Source: Sagittula stellata E-37 (GTDB taxonomy: Bacteria > Pseudomonadota > Alphaproteobacteria > Rhodobacterales > Rhodobacteraceae). From it: a stretch of DNA of 64,000 bases. Made by a program: the position numbers and the translations under genes. The stretch's first letter is position 1; the number at the start of each line of letters is the position of its first letter. Of the stretch, positions 27,017 to 35,585 are shown piece after piece. Location: contig NZ_CP155729.1 of assembly GCF_039724765.1 (NCBI RefSeq), forward strand, positions 1,178,001 through 1,242,000, read 5' to 3'. The notes beneath the pieces are model-generated. The model was given only the letters and a program-made list of their open reading frames with translations. It had not been told where the DNA came from and searched no databases.

Positions 27017-28036
27017 TTAGAAGGACATTGCCAGACCCAGCGAGTAGGAGTCCCAGTCGCTGTCGACGCCAGCTGCGGTGGTGGAGTCGCCCACGCCGTA
27101 GCCGAACTGAACTGCGAGACCGCCACCCAGGTCGTATGCGACTGCGAGGCCGTAACCGTCGGATTCAGCTGCGGAGCCGTAGGTGCCCGACATTTTGTCG
27201 AAGTTCTCGTACTTACCGTAGTTCAGGCCGATGGACAGAGCGTTCATCTCGTAACCGAAACCGATTGCGGTGTGGGTCACGTTGTCGGACGCGATGTTGG
27301 AGTCCGGGTCCATTTCGGAGTAGGACGCGCCAACCTTGAAGCCGGAAGCCAGGGTTGCGTCAACCGACAGACCGATCAGCGAGCCGAAGTCGTTCTGGTC
27401 CTGGTAACCCAGGCCAACGTTCATCTTGGTGCCGCCGAGATCGCCGGAGTATTTGAAGCCGAGGCCCCAGACAACGTCGTCGTCGGAGTCGGGGTTGACG
27501 GACGGTGCGATCGCCTGAGCGTTCGGGTCGTCGTCGATTTCTGCGGACAGAGCGGCTGCGAAGTCACCGAAGGTGTAGGTGAAGCGCGCGATCTGGCCAT
27601 CTTCGTGACCGTCGAAGCCGGCGTTGCCGTTGAAGCCCGGGTGCTCGGTCTCGGAGTCGTCGATGGAGCCGGCTGCCAGGTTCATTTCCTGCATGGCCCA
27701 GTCGAATGCACCGTCGGTGTCGCCCATGTCGAGGCGAGCGTTGCCGTATGCGATCCAGACTGCGAAGTCGTCTTCGGTTTGGGTTGCGATACCGCCGGCT
27801 GCTTCTTCGAACTTCACCTTGGTGCCGAAGGTCAGGCCGTTGTCGGCTTCACCGGACATGGTAAAGGTCACGTCAACGTCGGTCCAGAACTGGGTGACGC
27901 CATCGGTGTTGGAAGCGGTCGCGTAGCGGTTGCCGCCAACGATACCCATTTCGGCAGCACCGGTGACAGTCACTTCTGCCGCGGCTGCGCCTGCGAATGC
28001 GACCAGAGCGGTGGACGCGAACAGGATCTTTTTCAT
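27017..28036 (-). CDS. General porin (outer-membrane beta barrel)
   Basis: A 339-residue outer-membrane protein. A signal peptide ends near AAAAEVTVTG, and the chain shows alternating beta-strand patterning with Gly/Asp-rich turns and ends in Phe, as needed for BAM-dependent assembly. It fits the Rhodobacter-type 16-stranded porins that form trimeric diffusion channels. Codon use is less GC-rich (GCT, GTT, GCA are frequent), consistent with a very highly expressed gene. It has its own terminator and a 281-bp divergent upstream region. Confidence 0.9.
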   Translation of the reverse strand: MKKILFASTALVAFAGAAAAEVTVTGAAEMGIVGGNRYATASNTDGVTQFWTDVDVTFTMSGEADNGLTFGTKVKFEEAAGGIATQTEDDFAVWIAYGNARLDMGDTDGAFDWAMQEMNLAAGSIDDSETEHPGFNGNAGFDGHEDGQIARFTYTFGDFAAALSAEIDDDPNAQAIAPSVNPDSDDDVVWGLGFKYSGDLGGTKMNVGLGYQDQNDFGSLIGLSVDATLASGFKVGASYSEMDPDSNIASDNVTHTAIGFGYEMNALSIGLNYGKYENFDKMSGTYGSAAESDGYGLAVAYDLGGGLAVQFGYGVGDSTTAAGVDSDWDSYSLGLAMSF

Positions 28037-28317
28037 TGTTTCCCTCATGTGTTCAAAGGCACGTACCAAGCCGGTGCCCCGGCCTTGATGAGCTTTCTAT
28101 GCGCCCCGAGGGTCCCTCTGCGCAACCCGCGCAAAAGGCTCGTCCGTCCAAAGCGGATCAGTGATGCGCAATTGCCACAAAGCACTGGATCGCAGGGCGT
28201 TTGTGACATTTGTTGCGCGAAAAGCTGCCGATCGTTGACGGGTTGCCGGTTGCCCTTTGCGCTTGTAATGAGATGCAGGAGGCAGTTCGGATCGGTCACG
28301 ACAGGGAGATACACCTT

Positions 28318-28842
28318 ATGAGCAAGCGCAGAGTACCCTCGCGGATCCTGCTTGGGGCGGGCCTTGTCGGAATCGTTCTCCTGCAGGCAGGCTGCGGGAT
28401 GGGCGGCCAGCGCACGCGTCAGGCGGCGGTGAATACGCCGACCAACGACGAGATCCTGGCCGAGATCAACCAGCGCGAAGGCGCCAAGGGCCGGTCGGAC
28501 TCCTCGATCTTCGACATCTTCAAGCCGCGCGGCGATCAGGGCCAGATCGGGTCGGTCAACAAATACCTGTGGAACGCCTCGCTCGAAGTGCTGAATTTCC
28601 TGCCGATCGAAACGGTCGATCCCTTCACCGGCGTCATCACCACCGGCTACGGCACGCCCCCGGGGGGCAGCCAGCCCTACCGCGCCACGATCCTCGTGAA
28701 CGACCCGGCGCTCGATGCGCGCTCTCTGAACGTGACGCTGGCAACCCGTGGCGGCCCGGCCTCGGCGTCCACCGTGCGCGCCATCGAAGACGCGATCCTC
28801 ACCCGCGCACGGCAACTCCGCGCCCGCGACGCCCGTCTCTGA
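28318..28842 (+). CDS. DUF3576-type lipoprotein
   Basis: A 174-residue protein with signal sequence and lipobox LQAGC (Cys at about residue 26). The mature domain contains SIFDIF, NKYLWNASLEVLNFLP and VDPFTGVITTGYGTPP, the blocks of the alphaproteobacterial DUF3576 family, whose role is unknown. An AGGGAG site precedes the ATG at 28318. It is divergent from the porin. Confidence 0.85.
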   Translation: MSKRRVPSRILLGAGLVGIVLLQAGCGMGGQRTRQAAVNTPTNDEILAEINQREGAKGRSDSSIFDIFKPRGDQGQIGSVNKYLWNASLEVLNFLPIETVDPFTGVITTGYGTPPGGSQPYRATILVNDPALDARSLNVTLATRGGPASASTVRAIEDAILTRARQLRARDARL

Positions 28843-28946
28843 ACCGGCGCCCCGCACGGCAAGAGTGACAAGCGCCGGCTTTGCCCGGGCCTTTTGCATG
28901 TCTGCGCCCGACGCGGCGACGCTGCATCTGAAACGCGCCGCCTGAC

Positions 28947-28987
28947 CTTCAACTTGGCAAAAATACCTGAAACCGGGCGAAGCCCGC
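28947..28987. repeat. Dispersed intergenic repeat, partial copy D
   Basis: CTTCAACTTGGCAAAAATAC plus CT followed by GGGCGAAGCCCGC matches the right arm of copy A (CTTCATCTTGG, AAATACCT). It lies in the 202-bp gap between two convergent genes. Confidence 0.65.
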
Positions 28988-29044
28988 AAAGACGCGCCTG
29001 ATGCCGGCATTGGACGGGCAGGTCGTCCGCCGGCCGGATGCGCT

Positions 29045-30304
29045 TCAGTCCCGTACCGGACGCGGCTCCAACTCGGTCAGCCGGGCCACCCAGTCGAGAT
29101 GTTGCGGCAGGCATACGGAGGCGAGGTCATAGTGCTCTTGCACAAAGGCGCGCCCGTTGGCGCCCAGCCGGGCACGCAGATCGGCGTCGTCTAGCAATGC
29201 GCACAGCCGTTCCACCAGCGCGTCGCGGTCGAAGAAGTCGACCATCAGCCCGTTCTCGCCCTCGGTCATCACCTCGCGGACCGGTTCGGTGCCCGAGGCG
29301 ACGATGGCGGCACCGGCGCTCATGGCCTCCAGCAGCGACCACGACAGGACGAAAGGGTACGTCAGGTACACATGCGCCCGACTCACCTGCATCATGGCAA
29401 GGAACCGGTCGTAGGGCACGCGCCCCAGAAAATGCACCCGGTTCCAGTCCGGCGTGGCGATGCGGCCGCGCACCTCGTCGATGAAGATCTGCTTCCAGGT
29501 CTGGCCCTTCGGCGGCTTGGATCCGTAAGACACCTCGTCGCCGCCAAGGATCACCACATGCGCGTTGGGGCGCCGCTTCAGGATGTCGGGCAGCGCGCGC
29601 ATGAAGATGTGATAGCCGCGATAGGGTTCCAGATTGCGGTTGATGAAGGTGATGACCTCGTCGTCCCGCGTCAGCGTCAGGTCGTCGGAGACCATGAGCC
29701 GCGCGCCCGGGTCGGGCCGGACGGACCGCGTGTCGATGCCGTCATGGGCAACAGTGATACGTTCCTGCCAGTGCTCGGGGAAGGTCGATGCCTGGAACCC
29801 GGTGGGCGAGATCCCGGCATCCATGACCTCTTCGTGCAGCCGGTTGTTGAGGTTTTTCATCCGGATGCGCAGCACGTCGGCCTCCGGGCTCTTTGACGGG
29901 AACTCCGGGTCGAAGTGCAGGAACGGCTGCTCGGTCAGATGGTAGAGTTCGCAGTACAGGCCCAGGCGCGCGCCAGGCCACACGTCCTTGAGGAACATCG
30001 ACTCGCCCCAGCCGTGGTGGGCGCAGATCACGTCCGGCTCGAACCCCTGCGCCTTCAGCCCCTTGGCGCCGCGATAGCAAGACGTGGCGCGCACCAGCTT
30101 GGTTTCGAAATCCGCGAGCCAGGGATGGATTTTCGGCGTGCTCTGTCCGTTGATGGCGTAGGGCACCACGCGGACACCCTGCCAGACCTGCGGTTCCTTC
30201 ACCTTGCAGGTCAGCGCCACCACCTGATGGCCCTGCCGTACCAGCGCCGGCGCGAGATGCTTGTACTGGCCCGGGAAATTCTGGTGGATCAACAGGATCT
30301 TCAT
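29045..30304 (-). CDS. Glycosyltransferase, GT4-like (GT-B fold)
   Basis: A 419-residue cytosolic or membrane-associated GT-B enzyme. The N-terminal domain starts MKILLIHQNFPGQYKHLAPAL. The C-terminal donor-binding domain shows INRNLEPYRGYHIF, HVVILGGDEVSYG, VHFLGRVPYDRFL and the retaining-GT EX7E-like region SLLEAMSAGAAIVASGTEPVREV. The donor and acceptor are unknown; a role in surface polysaccharide or glycolipid synthesis is likely. It stands alone. Confidence 0.88.
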   Translation of the reverse strand: MKILLIHQNFPGQYKHLAPALVRQGHQVVALTCKVKEPQVWQGVRVVPYAINGQSTPKIHPWLADFETKLVRATSCYRGAKGLKAQGFEPDVICAHHGWGESMFLKDVWPGARLGLYCELYHLTEQPFLHFDPEFPSKSPEADVLRIRMKNLNNRLHEEVMDAGISPTGFQASTFPEHWQERITVAHDGIDTRSVRPDPGARLMVSDDLTLTRDDEVITFINRNLEPYRGYHIFMRALPDILKRRPNAHVVILGGDEVSYGSKPPKGQTWKQIFIDEVRGRIATPDWNRVHFLGRVPYDRFLAMMQVSRAHVYLTYPFVLSWSLLEAMSAGAAIVASGTEPVREVMTEGENGLMVDFFDRDALVERLCALLDDADLRARLGANGRAFVQEHYDLASVCLPQHLDWVARLTELEPRPVRD

Positions 30305-30410
30305 ATGCTCGCCCTCGGTACGCCCGCGCCCTCTGCAAAGGGGCGCTTCGGCGGCAGTCTAGGCGCGATGCGCGGCGATGGGAATCAGTTTGACCCGTCC
30401 CCCATGTCCC

Positions 30411-30440
30411 GAAAGGAAAAGGACGGCCCGGAGGCCGTCC
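30411..30440 (-). terminator. Intrinsic terminator on the reverse strand, downstream of phnM
   Basis: GGACGGCC and GGCCGTCC form a perfect 8-bp stem; on the reverse strand it is followed by TTTTCCTTT. It lies about 170 bp after the phnM stop and 107 bp before the glycosyltransferase start, so the two genes are separate units. Confidence 0.82.
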
Positions 30441-30610
30441 ACAGGTGATGGAAACGCGCGATCGAAACACCTTTGTCAAAGTGGCCCGTGGGTTCGAAAT
30501 CTGTACCCTCGGGGTTTGCGGTCACACTCGCACGCCCCCAATAGCGGCGCTGCGTGACACCCATGTGACCCCGAGTGACAAACACATGACAAATGCGCGG
30601 TGCTGCGGTT
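30441..30610. other. Non-coding stretch with helically phased TGAC repeats
   Basis: The 306-bp gap between the glycosyltransferase and phnM has no gene. Besides the terminator it carries four TGAC words at 30555, 30566, 30576 and 30587, spaced 11, 10 and 11 bp, so they face the same side of the helix. The purpose is unknown. Confidence 0.45.
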
Positions 30611-31792
30611 TCACTCCGCTGCAAGTCGGAAGCGCGCGCGCGACCCGAGGAAACGGCCCGCTGCCTCGCCCGCCAGATGGGTGATCCGCCCCTCGCAGAT
30701 CGTTGCCTCAACGGCGCGGCTGCGCGGGTTCACCACCACGAGGTCGGCGCGGCGTCCGTAGTCGATCACGCCCCGGTCCGGCAGGCGCAGTATCTCTGCC
30801 GGAGCCGCCGAGACCAGCGACCAGGCGTGCGGCATGTCCATGACGTCCTCGTCCACCAGCCGGAACGCGGCTTGCAAGAGCGACGGGTAGTGGTGGTCCG
30901 AGGCCAAGGCATCGCAAAGCCTTTGCCGGACGAGTTCCAGTCCGCCGGCGCGCGCCGGACAGGTCTCGCCGCGCAGCAACTCCGGGGCGCTCAGAACGAC
31001 CGGATCGCCGACCGCGCGGGCCAGCGCGGCGGCGGTGCGGCGGGCCGGAAAGACGCACAGCTTGGCACCGATCTGCGAGTGGTACTCCCGCGTTTCGCCA
31101 TCCGCATCGCGCAGGCTGCCATAGCTGACACCCAGGGTGTCGAAGGCCTCCGCCAGCCGGCACAGAAATCGCGGTACGTCCCGCCGCATCGCCCGGGCGG
31201 CACGGACTGCCGCGTGATGATCCTCGGGCGTCCTGCCGGCCAGCGCCGCCCATTGCGCCAGGCGCACCGGATCGACCTCTGCCAGAAGCCCGGCGTCGTC
31301 CAGCGTGTTGGCAAACAGCACGAAGTCCACACCATGCCGCCGGACAGCGGACAACAGCCGGTCCTGAGTGTCGGCGGTGTGCGTTTCGCAGCGGATCTGC
31401 ACCCGGAGGTCGGTCAGTGCGCGGCGGCTGAAGGTGTCGAGCGCGCGCAGCAGCGCCTCTGCTCCGTCAGGTGCCCGGTCGCCGCCCTCCCAACTCCACG
31501 CCTGCGACAGCCAGGCGGTCGTCACGCCGTTGGCGGCGGCTTCGAGGTCGGTGGCGCGGAGGGCCGTGTCCAGAGGGACCGCATCCCCGGGACGGGGGGA
31601 GCGGTGGCGTTCCATCGCGCTGCCGTGCAGGTCCACGATTCCCGGCAGCACGAGGTAGCCGCTGAGGTCCACCTCGGGCAGTGGCCCCTTGGAGATCCGC
31701 CCGTCTTCGAACGCGACGGAGCGTTGCTGAAGCGCGCCGTCGCGAAGCACCGTGGCACCAGTCAGGCGCAGGCTGGAGGGCGGGGTGGTCAT
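30611..31792 (-). CDS. phnM: PhnM-like amidohydrolase (alkylphosphonate pathway), orphan
   Basis: A 393-residue amidohydrolase resembling PhnM, which removes diphosphate from alpha-D-ribose 1-methylphosphonate 5-triphosphate in the C-P lyase pathway. PhnM features are LPGIVDLHGSAMERHRSPRPG near residue 50, VLFANTLDDAGL, YGSLRDADGET, LSAPELLRGE, SDHHYPSLLQAAF, and the closing DRGVIDYGRRADLVVVNP. The ATG at 31792 has AGGA five bases upstream. No phnG-L genes are in the window, so either the rest is elsewhere or this copy has another substrate. Confidence 0.78.
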   Translation of the reverse strand: MTTPPSSLRLTGATVLRDGALQQRSVAFEDGRISKGPLPEVDLSGYLVLPGIVDLHGSAMERHRSPRPGDAVPLDTALRATDLEAAANGVTTAWLSQAWSWEGGDRAPDGAEALLRALDTFSRRALTDLRVQIRCETHTADTQDRLLSAVRRHGVDFVLFANTLDDAGLLAEVDPVRLAQWAALAGRTPEDHHAAVRAARAMRRDVPRFLCRLAEAFDTLGVSYGSLRDADGETREYHSQIGAKLCVFPARRTAAALARAVGDPVVLSAPELLRGETCPARAGGLELVRQRLCDALASDHHYPSLLQAAFRLVDEDVMDMPHAWSLVSAAPAEILRLPDRGVIDYGRRADLVVVNPRSRAVEATICEGRITHLAGEAAGRFLGSRARFRLAAE

Positions 31793-31971
31793 GGGTCCTG
31801 CTCGATACATTCCGGGTCCTGCGGACATAGCGCAGCAATGTATCAACCCGGTGACATGGGCGCTGCCGTACCGCATGTGGAGAAGCAACGCCTTTTGTCA
31901 CGCGCACAACGGTTTGGCTGGCCCGCGACTTGTGCGTATCGGTGACGCCTATCACGTGGCGGTGCCGGGGA

Positions 31972-32220
31972 TCAGTCTCCGCCGCCGTCTCCACCTCCCG
32001 AGCTGGCATCGTCGGACGTGCCCGACGCGCCGCAGCCGCGATCGGGATGCGAATTCGAGCGGTGCTCTGTCCCGTCGAAATCGGTCCAGAGCCAGACCCC
32101 GTCGCCATCGCGGTGCAGGGTGTCGCGACGCCGTTTCCGGCGCCGCCTGTCCCGTACGCTTCGGATCGCCAGCCCGGCAAGCAGGACGAGGATCAGAAAA
32201 AAGACGATATCGCCGGTCAT
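31972..32220 (-). CDS. Small single-pass membrane protein, paralogue 2
   Basis: An 82-residue protein: one hydrophobic helix (residues 4-22), an Arg/Lys-rich stop-transfer stretch (RDRRRRKRRR), then the motif DGDGVWLWTDFDGTEHRS and a Gly/Ser/Asp tail. The same motif is present in the neighbouring upstream gene, 12 bp away on the same strand, so they are a tandem duplication. By the positive-inside rule the motif domain faces the cytosol. Function unknown. Confidence 0.65.
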   Translation of the reverse strand: MTGDIVFFLILVLLAGLAIRSVRDRRRRKRRRDTLHRDGDGVWLWTDFDGTEHRSNSHPDRGCGASGTSDDASSGGGDGGGD

Positions 32221-32232
32221 GGCGCCGGTCCG

Positions 32233-32478
32233 TCAGTCATCGCTGTGAAGCTCGTAGTCCTCCCAGCCTCTCTTTTCCTCGCGCGCCATGTCGTCGAGCG
32301 GATTGGTGTGCGAGCGGTGGGATTCGCCCTTGCGGTCGGTCCACATCCACGATCCGTCCTCGTGTTGCGAGATCGTGCGGCGGATCTGCTCCTTCTTCCG
32401 CAGGCGCAACGCACCAGCCACCACGATGAAGAGAATGAACGAGGCAAGGAAAAGCCAGGCGAACGCATCTTCCGTCAT
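32233..32478 (-). CDS. Small single-pass membrane protein, paralogue 1
   Basis: An 81-residue protein: hydrophobic helix at residues 5-24, a basic stretch (RLRKKEQIRR), then HEDGSWMWTDRKGESHRSHT and an acidic C-terminus. It shares the DG-x-W-x-WTD-x-x-G-x-x-HRS pattern with the downstream paralogue. It is the first gene of the pair and is divergent from corA with 134 bp between starts. I know no family for this motif. Confidence 0.65.
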   Translation of the reverse strand: MTEDAFAWLFLASFILFIVVAGALRLRKKEQIRRTISQHEDGSWMWTDRKGESHRSHTNPLDDMAREEKRGWEDYELHSDD

Positions 32479-32612
32479 CTAAAACCCTTTCTGAAATCCA
32501 TTGTAAAAATCCATGTCTTAATGTGCCCAGTGTCGCACACTTTCGGGTCGTCACCAAACTGTCGTGTCAGCCCATCTGTACCCGCCGCCCGCTTTGCGCC
32601 AATCTGACCGCG

Positions 32613-33563
32613 ATGTTACGTGCTTTCTTTATCGAAAACTCCGCGCTGAAAACGGCGCAGGCGGATGTCCCGCTCGACGGGGCCCGGTGGATCGACCTCG
32701 CCTCTCCCACCACGGAAGAGGCGGCCCGGGTTGGCGCACTCGGCTTCGAGGTGCCAACCCTTGCGGACATGGAAGAGATCGAGGTGTCCAACCGGCTGTA
32801 TCGCTTTGGCGATGTGGAGGTGCTGACCGTCTCGCTTCCGGGCACCGGGGGGGATGGCAAGCGCGGTTTCGGTCCGGTGGCCTTCATGCTTTCGCCGCAG
32901 CGGATGATCACCGTTCGCTACCACGGGCCGCGCTCGTTCGAGACCTTCCCGGACCATGCCGTCACCTCCAGCGCGGGGTGCGCCACGCACCTGCACCTGT
33001 TCCTTGGCCTGATCGAAGAGATCGTCGCCCGTATTGCCGACCTGATCGAGGGCACGGGGCGGGAACTGGACAAGGCGGCCCGCGAACTGTTCGAGGGCGA
33101 TGAACCCGAGGACCTGCTGGAAGACATGATCCGAATCGTCGGGCGGAGGGGCGAGGAGCTGGCCAACTACCGGTTGTCGCTGTTGTCTCTGGAGCGGGCA
33201 CTGACCACGTTTTCGCTCAACCTTCCGGCCAAGGCAGGGCAGGGGTTGAAGCAGGTTCTGAAGGCCCACACCCGCGACATCCGCTCTCTCGTGGTGCATG
33301 CCGATTTCCTGACCGGGCGCGTGGCGCATGTGACGGACGTGATTCTCGGGATGGTCAGCCTGCAGCAGTCGGACGCCAACCGCACGTTGTCGGTGGTCGC
33401 GGTGCTGTTCCTGCCGCCGACGCTGGTCGCCTCGATCTACGGCATGAACTTTCCCTACGTCCCGGGCATGCACCAGCCGTGGGGCTGGCTGATCGCAACC
33501 GGGTTGATGGCCGGGTCCGCCCTTGGGAGTTTCCTGTTCTTCCGGTGGAAGCGATGGCTTTGA
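32613..33563 (+). CDS. CorA/ZntB-family divalent cation transporter
   Basis: A 316-residue inner-membrane channel. The large N-terminal cytosolic domain (VPTLADMEEIEVSNRLY) is followed by long helices and two C-terminal transmembrane segments, the first ending in the signature YGMNFPYVPG. The loop after GMN distinguishes substrate groups only weakly, so Mg, Co or Zn transport cannot be separated. ATG at 32613 was chosen; the upstream in-frame extension lacks similarity to the family. Confidence 0.88.
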   Translation: MLRAFFIENSALKTAQADVPLDGARWIDLASPTTEEAARVGALGFEVPTLADMEEIEVSNRLYRFGDVEVLTVSLPGTGGDGKRGFGPVAFMLSPQRMITVRYHGPRSFETFPDHAVTSSAGCATHLHLFLGLIEEIVARIADLIEGTGRELDKAARELFEGDEPEDLLEDMIRIVGRRGEELANYRLSLLSLERALTTFSLNLPAKAGQGLKQVLKAHTRDIRSLVVHADFLTGRVAHVTDVILGMVSLQQSDANRTLSVVAVLFLPPTLVASIYGMNFPYVPGMHQPWGWLIATGLMAGSALGSFLFFRWKRWL

Positions 33564-33624
33564 CGGGCATGCGCGGGAACGTCGCTGTCCGGCGTCCGGA
33601 GGGGAGCCTCCGCACGCCTTTGCC

Positions 33625-33653
33625 TTGACCCGGCGCCCTCCGCCAGCTATACG
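33625..33653 (+). promoter_or_regulatory. Predicted sigma-70-type promoter of rpsA
   Basis: TTGACC (33625-33630) and TATACG (33648-33653) are separated by an ideal 17 bp. Transcription would start near 33660, giving a leader of about 155 nt before rpsA. Confidence 0.65.
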
Positions 33654-33696
33654 CGCGGGCGTCGACAAGGCAGGAATTGCCGCGGCAAGGACGAGC

Positions 33697-33726
33697 AGGG
33701 CCGGAAACACCGGCCCTCTTTGTTTT
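33697..33726 (+). terminator. Terminator-like hairpin in the rpsA leader
   Basis: AGGGCCGG and CCGGCCCT pair perfectly around an AAACA loop and are followed by CTTTGTTTTG. It could be the end of the corA transcript, but it also lies about 37 nt inside the predicted rpsA leader, so it may attenuate rpsA or end a small RNA of about 65 nt. Confidence 0.75.
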
Positions 33727-33815
33727 GCGGCATGCCTGAACTGACCAACCCATCCAAGACCGGCGGAGACAACCGCTCGGCCAGAATAGAATGATGTAAA
33801 GGAAACACACGCCAC

Positions 33816-35498
33816 ATGGCTCAAAACGCATCCATGGAAGAATTCGAAGCGCTCCTGAATGAGAGCCTCGAAATGGACACCCCGGACGAAGGTTCGGTTG
33901 TCAAAGGCAAGGTCATCGCAATCGAAGCGGGCCAGGCCATCATCGACGTAGGCTACAAGATGGAAGGCCGCGTCGAGCTGAAGGAATTCGCTGAACCCGG
34001 CGAGCAGCCGAACGTTCAGGTCGGCGACGAAGTGGAGGTCTTCCTCCGCGCAGCCGAAAACGCCCGTGGCGAAGCCGTCATCTCCCGCGAGATGGCCCGT
34101 CGCGAAGAAGCATGGGACCGCTTGGAGAAGGCATACGCAGACGACGCACGCGTCGAAGGCGCGATCTTCGGCCGCGTCAAGGGCGGCTTCACCGTCGACC
34201 TCGGCGGCGCCGTGGCCTTCCTGCCCGGCTCTCAGGTCGACGTGCGCCCGGTGCGCGACGCTGGCCCGCTCATGGGTCTCAAGCAGCCGTTCCAGATCCT
34301 CAAGATGGACCGTCGCCGTGGCAATATCGTTGTTTCCCGCCGCGCGATCCTCGAAGAGTCCCGCGCCGAACAGCGCGCCGAGGTCATCGGCAAGCTGCAG
34401 GAAGGGGATTCGGTTGACGGCGTGGTCAAGAACATCACCGAGTACGGCGCATTCGTCGATCTCGGCGGCGTTGACGGCCTGCTGCACGTCACCGACATGG
34501 CATGGCGCCGTGTGAACCATCCGTCGGAAATCCTGTCGATCGGTGAGACTGTCAAAGTGCAGGTCATCAAGATCAACAAGGAAACCCACCGTATCTCCCT
34601 CGGCATGAAGCAGCTGCAGGAAGATCCGTGGGATCTGGTCGGCGTGAAGTACCCGCTGGGCTCCGTGCACAAAGGTCGCGTGACCAACATCACCGATTAC
34701 GGTGCATTTGTTGAGCTCGAAGCCGGTGTCGAAGGTCTGGTCCACGTCTCCGAGATGTCCTGGACCAAGAAGAACGTGCACCCCGGCAAGATCGTCTCCA
34801 CCTCGCAGGAAGTGGATGTCATGGTGCTGGAAATCGACCCGACCAAGCGTCGCGTGTCGCTGGGTCTCAAGCAGACCATGCGCAACCCGTGGGAAGTGTT
34901 CTCCGAAACGCACCCCGAGGGCACGCAGGTCGAGGGCGAGGTCAAGAACATCACCGAGTTCGGTCTGTTCATCGGCCTGCCGGGCGAGATCGACGGCATG
35001 GTTCACCTCTCCGACCTCAGCTGGGACCAGCGCGGCGAAGAAGCCATCCAGGAATACCGCAAGGGCGACATCGTCCAGGCCGTGGTGTCCGAAGTCGACG
35101 TCGAGAAAGAGCGTATCTCGCTCTCGATCAAGGCGCTGGGTGGCGACAAGTTCGCAGAGGCGACCGGCGGCGTGAAGCGCGGTTCCATCGTGACTGTCGA
35201 AGTGACGGCCATCGAGGACGGCGGCATCGAGGTGGAATACGAAGGCATGAAGTCCTTCATCCGCCGTTCCGACCTGTCCCGCGACCGGTCCGAGCAGCGC
35301 CCCGAGCGTTTCTCGGTCGGTGACAAGGTGGACGTCCGCGTCACCAACATCGACATGAAGACCCGTCGTCTGGGCCTGTCGATCAAGGCACGCGAGATCG
35401 CCGAAGAGAAAGAGGCCGTCGAACAGTACGGTTCCTCCGACTCGGGTGCATCTCTGGGCGACATCCTCGGCGCGGCACTGAAAGGCGGCGACGAGTAA
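33816..35498 (+). CDS. rpsA: 30S ribosomal protein S1
   Basis: A 560-residue protein with six OB-fold S1 domains, roughly at residues 30-100, 115-180, 200-268, 285-355, 372-441 and 457-527. Repeated signatures such as NITEYGAFVDLGGVDGLLHV and NITDYGAFVELEAGVEGLVH mark the mRNA-binding domains. S1 docks on the small subunit and recruits structured mRNAs. Codon use is of the highly expressed type. In many alphaproteobacteria rpsA follows cmk; here corA precedes it and rpsA seems to have its own promoter. Confidence 0.97.
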   Translation: MAQNASMEEFEALLNESLEMDTPDEGSVVKGKVIAIEAGQAIIDVGYKMEGRVELKEFAEPGEQPNVQVGDEVEVFLRAAENARGEAVISREMARREEAWDRLEKAYADDARVEGAIFGRVKGGFTVDLGGAVAFLPGSQVDVRPVRDAGPLMGLKQPFQILKMDRRRGNIVVSRRAILEESRAEQRAEVIGKLQEGDSVDGVVKNITEYGAFVDLGGVDGLLHVTDMAWRRVNHPSEILSIGETVKVQVIKINKETHRISLGMKQLQEDPWDLVGVKYPLGSVHKGRVTNITDYGAFVELEAGVEGLVHVSEMSWTKKNVHPGKIVSTSQEVDVMVLEIDPTKRRVSLGLKQTMRNPWEVFSETHPEGTQVEGEVKNITEFGLFIGLPGEIDGMVHLSDLSWDQRGEEAIQEYRKGDIVQAVVSEVDVEKERISLSIKALGGDKFAEATGGVKRGSIVTVEVTAIEDGGIEVEYEGMKSFIRRSDLSRDRSEQRPERFSVGDKVDVRVTNIDMKTRRLGLSIKAREIAEEKEAVEQYGSSDSGASLGDILGAALKGGDE

Positions 35499-35520
35499 TC
35501 GTTCCGCTCAAGAATTCGGG

Positions 35521-35553
35521 AAAGGCCCTCGCCTCGGCGGGGGCCTTTTCTTT
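35521..35553 (+). terminator. Intrinsic terminator after rpsA
   Basis: AAAGGCCCTCGCC and GGCGGGGGCCTTT form a stem with a short CTC-type loop, followed by TCTTTT. It begins 23 bp after the rpsA stop. Confidence 0.92.
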
Positions 35554-35585
35554 TGCATGGTGTGGCGCACGCGACGGCGCGGGTG

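Noticed and set aside
32616..35006. 796-codon antisense frame over corA and rpsA
   Set aside because: Shadow of rpsA codon bias; low-complexity translation.
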